A stretch of DNA of 64,000 nt from Streptomyces malaysiensis subsp. samsunensis (GTDB lineage Bacteria; Actinomycetota; Actinomycetes; Streptomycetales; Streptomycetaceae): positions 1 to 64,000 of the forward strand of contig NZ_JANIIC010000003.1 in the NCBI RefSeq assembly GCF_024519315.1, in the 5' to 3' direction. The notes beneath the pieces were generated by a model. That model saw only the letters and a program-made list of their open reading frames with translations. It ran no database searches and was not told where the DNA came from. Below, one piece after another: positions 62,712 through 64,000 of this stretch (its first letter is position 1; each line of letters opens with the position of its first letter). Position numbers and translations under genes: made by a program.

Positions 62712-64000
62712 ATGCCTGAGAGCTATTTCCACGTTCGTGGAACCCACGTCCGTGGAGCCCACTTCCCGGTCGCGGTGGTCGGCGGCGGACAGGCCGGCCT
62801 GTCGATGAGCTACTGCCTGCGCCGGCGCGGTGTCGAGCACATCGTGATCGAGGCGAACCGGGTGGGACACGAGTGGCGCGAGCGCCGCTGGGACAGCTTC
62901 TGCCTGGTCACCCCCAACTGGCAGTGCAAACTGCCCGGTTTCCCCTACCGGGGGGACGACCCCGACGGCTTCATGGTCCGCGACGAGATCGTGCGGTACC
63001 TGGAGGACTACGTGGCCTTCTTCCGGCCACCGCTGGTGGAGGGGGTGACCGTCACCCGGCTGCGCCGGGCCGCGAGCGGGGTGTTCGAGCTGACCACGTC
63101 CGACGGGGACTGCACCGCGGACCAGGTGGTGGTCGCCACCGGCCCGTACCACGCGCCATCCGTGCCCCGGATGGCCGAGCGACTGCCCGACGGCATCCAC
63201 CAGATCCACTCCTCGCACTACCGCGATCCGGCCCAGCTCCCCGAAGGCGGCGTTCTGGTGGTCGGCACCGGCCAGTCCGGTTGCCAGATCGCCGAGGACC
63301 TGCACCTCGCCGGCCGGCAGGTCCATCTCGCGGTGGGCAGCGCACCGCGCGTGGCCCGGTTCTACCGGGGCCGCGACTGTGTGGCCTGGCTGGACGACAT
63401 GGGCCACTACACCAGGACCATCGACGAATTCGACGAAGCCGACGCGGTCCGTATGCGCGTCAACCACTACGTCACCGGCCGCGACGGGGGCCGCGACATC
63501 GATCTGCGGGCCTTCGCCCGCGACGGCATGCGGCTGTACGGGCGGCTCACCACGATCCGCGGCACCACCCTGGAGTTCGCCGACGACCTGAAGGTGAACC
63601 TGGACCACGCGGACGCGGTGGCCGAGGGCATCAAGGACGCCATCGACGCGTACATCGAGGCGAGGGGCGTCCCGGCTCCCGTCGAGCCCCGGTACGTACC
63701 GGTGTGGGAACCCTCCGGGCAGCCGGGCCGCCTGGACCTGGCGGCGGCCGGTATCACCTCCGTCGTCTGGTCGACCGGCTTCCGTCGCGATCACCGGTGG
63801 ATCGAGGCACCCGTCTTCGACGGGCGCGGCTATCCGATGCACTGGCGCGGCGCCACCAGCGCTCCCGGCCTGCACTTCCTGGGCCTGCCCTGGCAGCACT
63901 CATGGGGTTCGGGGCGCTTCGAGGCGGTGGGCCGGGACGCCGAGTTCCTGGCCGGCCATATCGACGCCGCCCGCCGCACGGCCGACGTCTGCTCCACCCT
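62712..64000 (+). CDS. MSMEG_0569-family flavin-dependent oxidoreductase (runs off the right edge)
   Basis: At least 429 residues. FAD motif [21 protein letters not shown] near the N-terminus, [28 protein letters not shown], and an NAD(P) motif [17 protein letters not shown]; the pattern [18 protein letters not shown] and [23 protein letters not shown] is that of MSMEG_0569 proteins. These occur in Nit1C clusters with a nitrilase, a radical SAM protein, an acetyltransferase and small nitrogen-starvation proteins, so those genes are expected to the right. A GGAGG lies five bases before the ATG. Confidence 0.88.
   Translation, partial: MPESYFHVRGTHVRGAHFPVAVVGGGQAGLSMSYCLRRRGVEHIVIEANRVGHEWRERRWDSFCLVTPNWQCKLPGFPYRGDDPDGFMVRDEIVRYLEDYVAFFRPPLVEGVTVTRLRRAASGVFELTTSDGDCTADQVVVATGPYHAPSVPRMAERLPDGIHQIHSSHYRDPAQLPEGGVLVVGTGQSGCQIAEDLHLAGRQVHLAVGSAPRVARFYRGRDCVAWLDDMGHYTRTIDEFDEADAVRMRVNHYVTGRDGGRDIDLRAFARDGMRLYGRLTTIRGTTLEFADDLKVNLDHADAVAEGIKDAIDAYIEARGVPAPVEPRYVPVWEPSGQPGRLDLAAAGITSVVWSTGFRRDHRWIEAPVFDGRGYPMHWRGATSAPGLHFLGLPWQHSWGSGRFEAVGRDAEFLAGHIDAARRTADVCST

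Overview
The window reads as actinobacterial DNA, most likely from a Streptomyces. GC is very high with strong third-position bias, GTG and TTG starts are frequent, many genes overlap by ATGA, and the gene content is typical: several LacI regulators, oligopeptide ABC operons, a Tat-exported hemicellulase and a class II HMG-CoA reductase. No rRNA, tRNA or CRISPR array was found. The first ~70 bases are homopolymer-rich and look like a poor contig end.

Layout, left to right. 1-4.8 kb: a leftward operon with a large self-contained molybdopterin/FNR/2Fe-2S fusion enzyme, an ornithine-cyclodeaminase-family protein and a truncated AtoE-type transporter, divergent from an FCD-type GntR regulator. 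5.6-6.5 kb: a SIR2 deacetylase. 6.6-9.8 kb: a graveyard of gene remnants (tetR/mmpL, dctA, D-tartrate-dehydratase-like/gntR), each pair or gene joined by a deletion. 9.8-19.4 kb: a peptide-utilisation block (binding protein, OppB, OppC, OppD, OppF, S9 peptidase; divergent TetR; M20 peptidase) in which the two outward promoters share an operator-like motif. 19.6-25.4 kb: a sugar ABC system followed by transaldolase and transketolase; the ATPase, the binding protein and the transketolase each lack a block of the family core. 25.4-29.6 kb: metal-associated small genes (ACR3-like carrier, MerT-like Cys membrane protein, CC-motif protein, DUF305, Met/His-rich lipoprotein, DUF6153-like). 29.7-34.9 kb: two LacI regulators, an MFS/sulfatase deletion fusion, an IS200/IS605 element with a frameshifted tnpB, and a glycosidase C-terminal fragment.

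From 35 kb on the sequence is intact. 35.0-50.9 kb is a hemicellulose or pectin-side-chain operon: a LacI regulator with two operator-like palindromes, Gfo/Idh oxidoreductase, DUF6807 protein, cupin, a CUT1 sugar ABC importer, a DUF624-like protein, and GH2, GH67 and GH43 enzymes. 50.9-62.5 kb holds a PucR/GAF regulator, a HATPase protein, and a six-gene run that converges on HMG-CoA: class II HMG-CoA reductase, hydantoinase/oxoprolinase A and B, a CaiB CoA-transferase, an enoyl-CoA hydratase and HMG-CoA lyase. The window ends inside an MSMEG_0569-type flavoprotein gene, the first gene seen of a probable nitrilase-associated (Nit1C) cluster.

Two points stand out. The HMG-CoA-centred cluster with hydantoinase-type subunits matches no catabolic route I can name. 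And at least eight deletion-type junctions fall between 6.9 and 34.4 kb while none is visible from 35 to 64 kb; this is either real decay or mis-assembly and must be resolved before the left half is used for biology.
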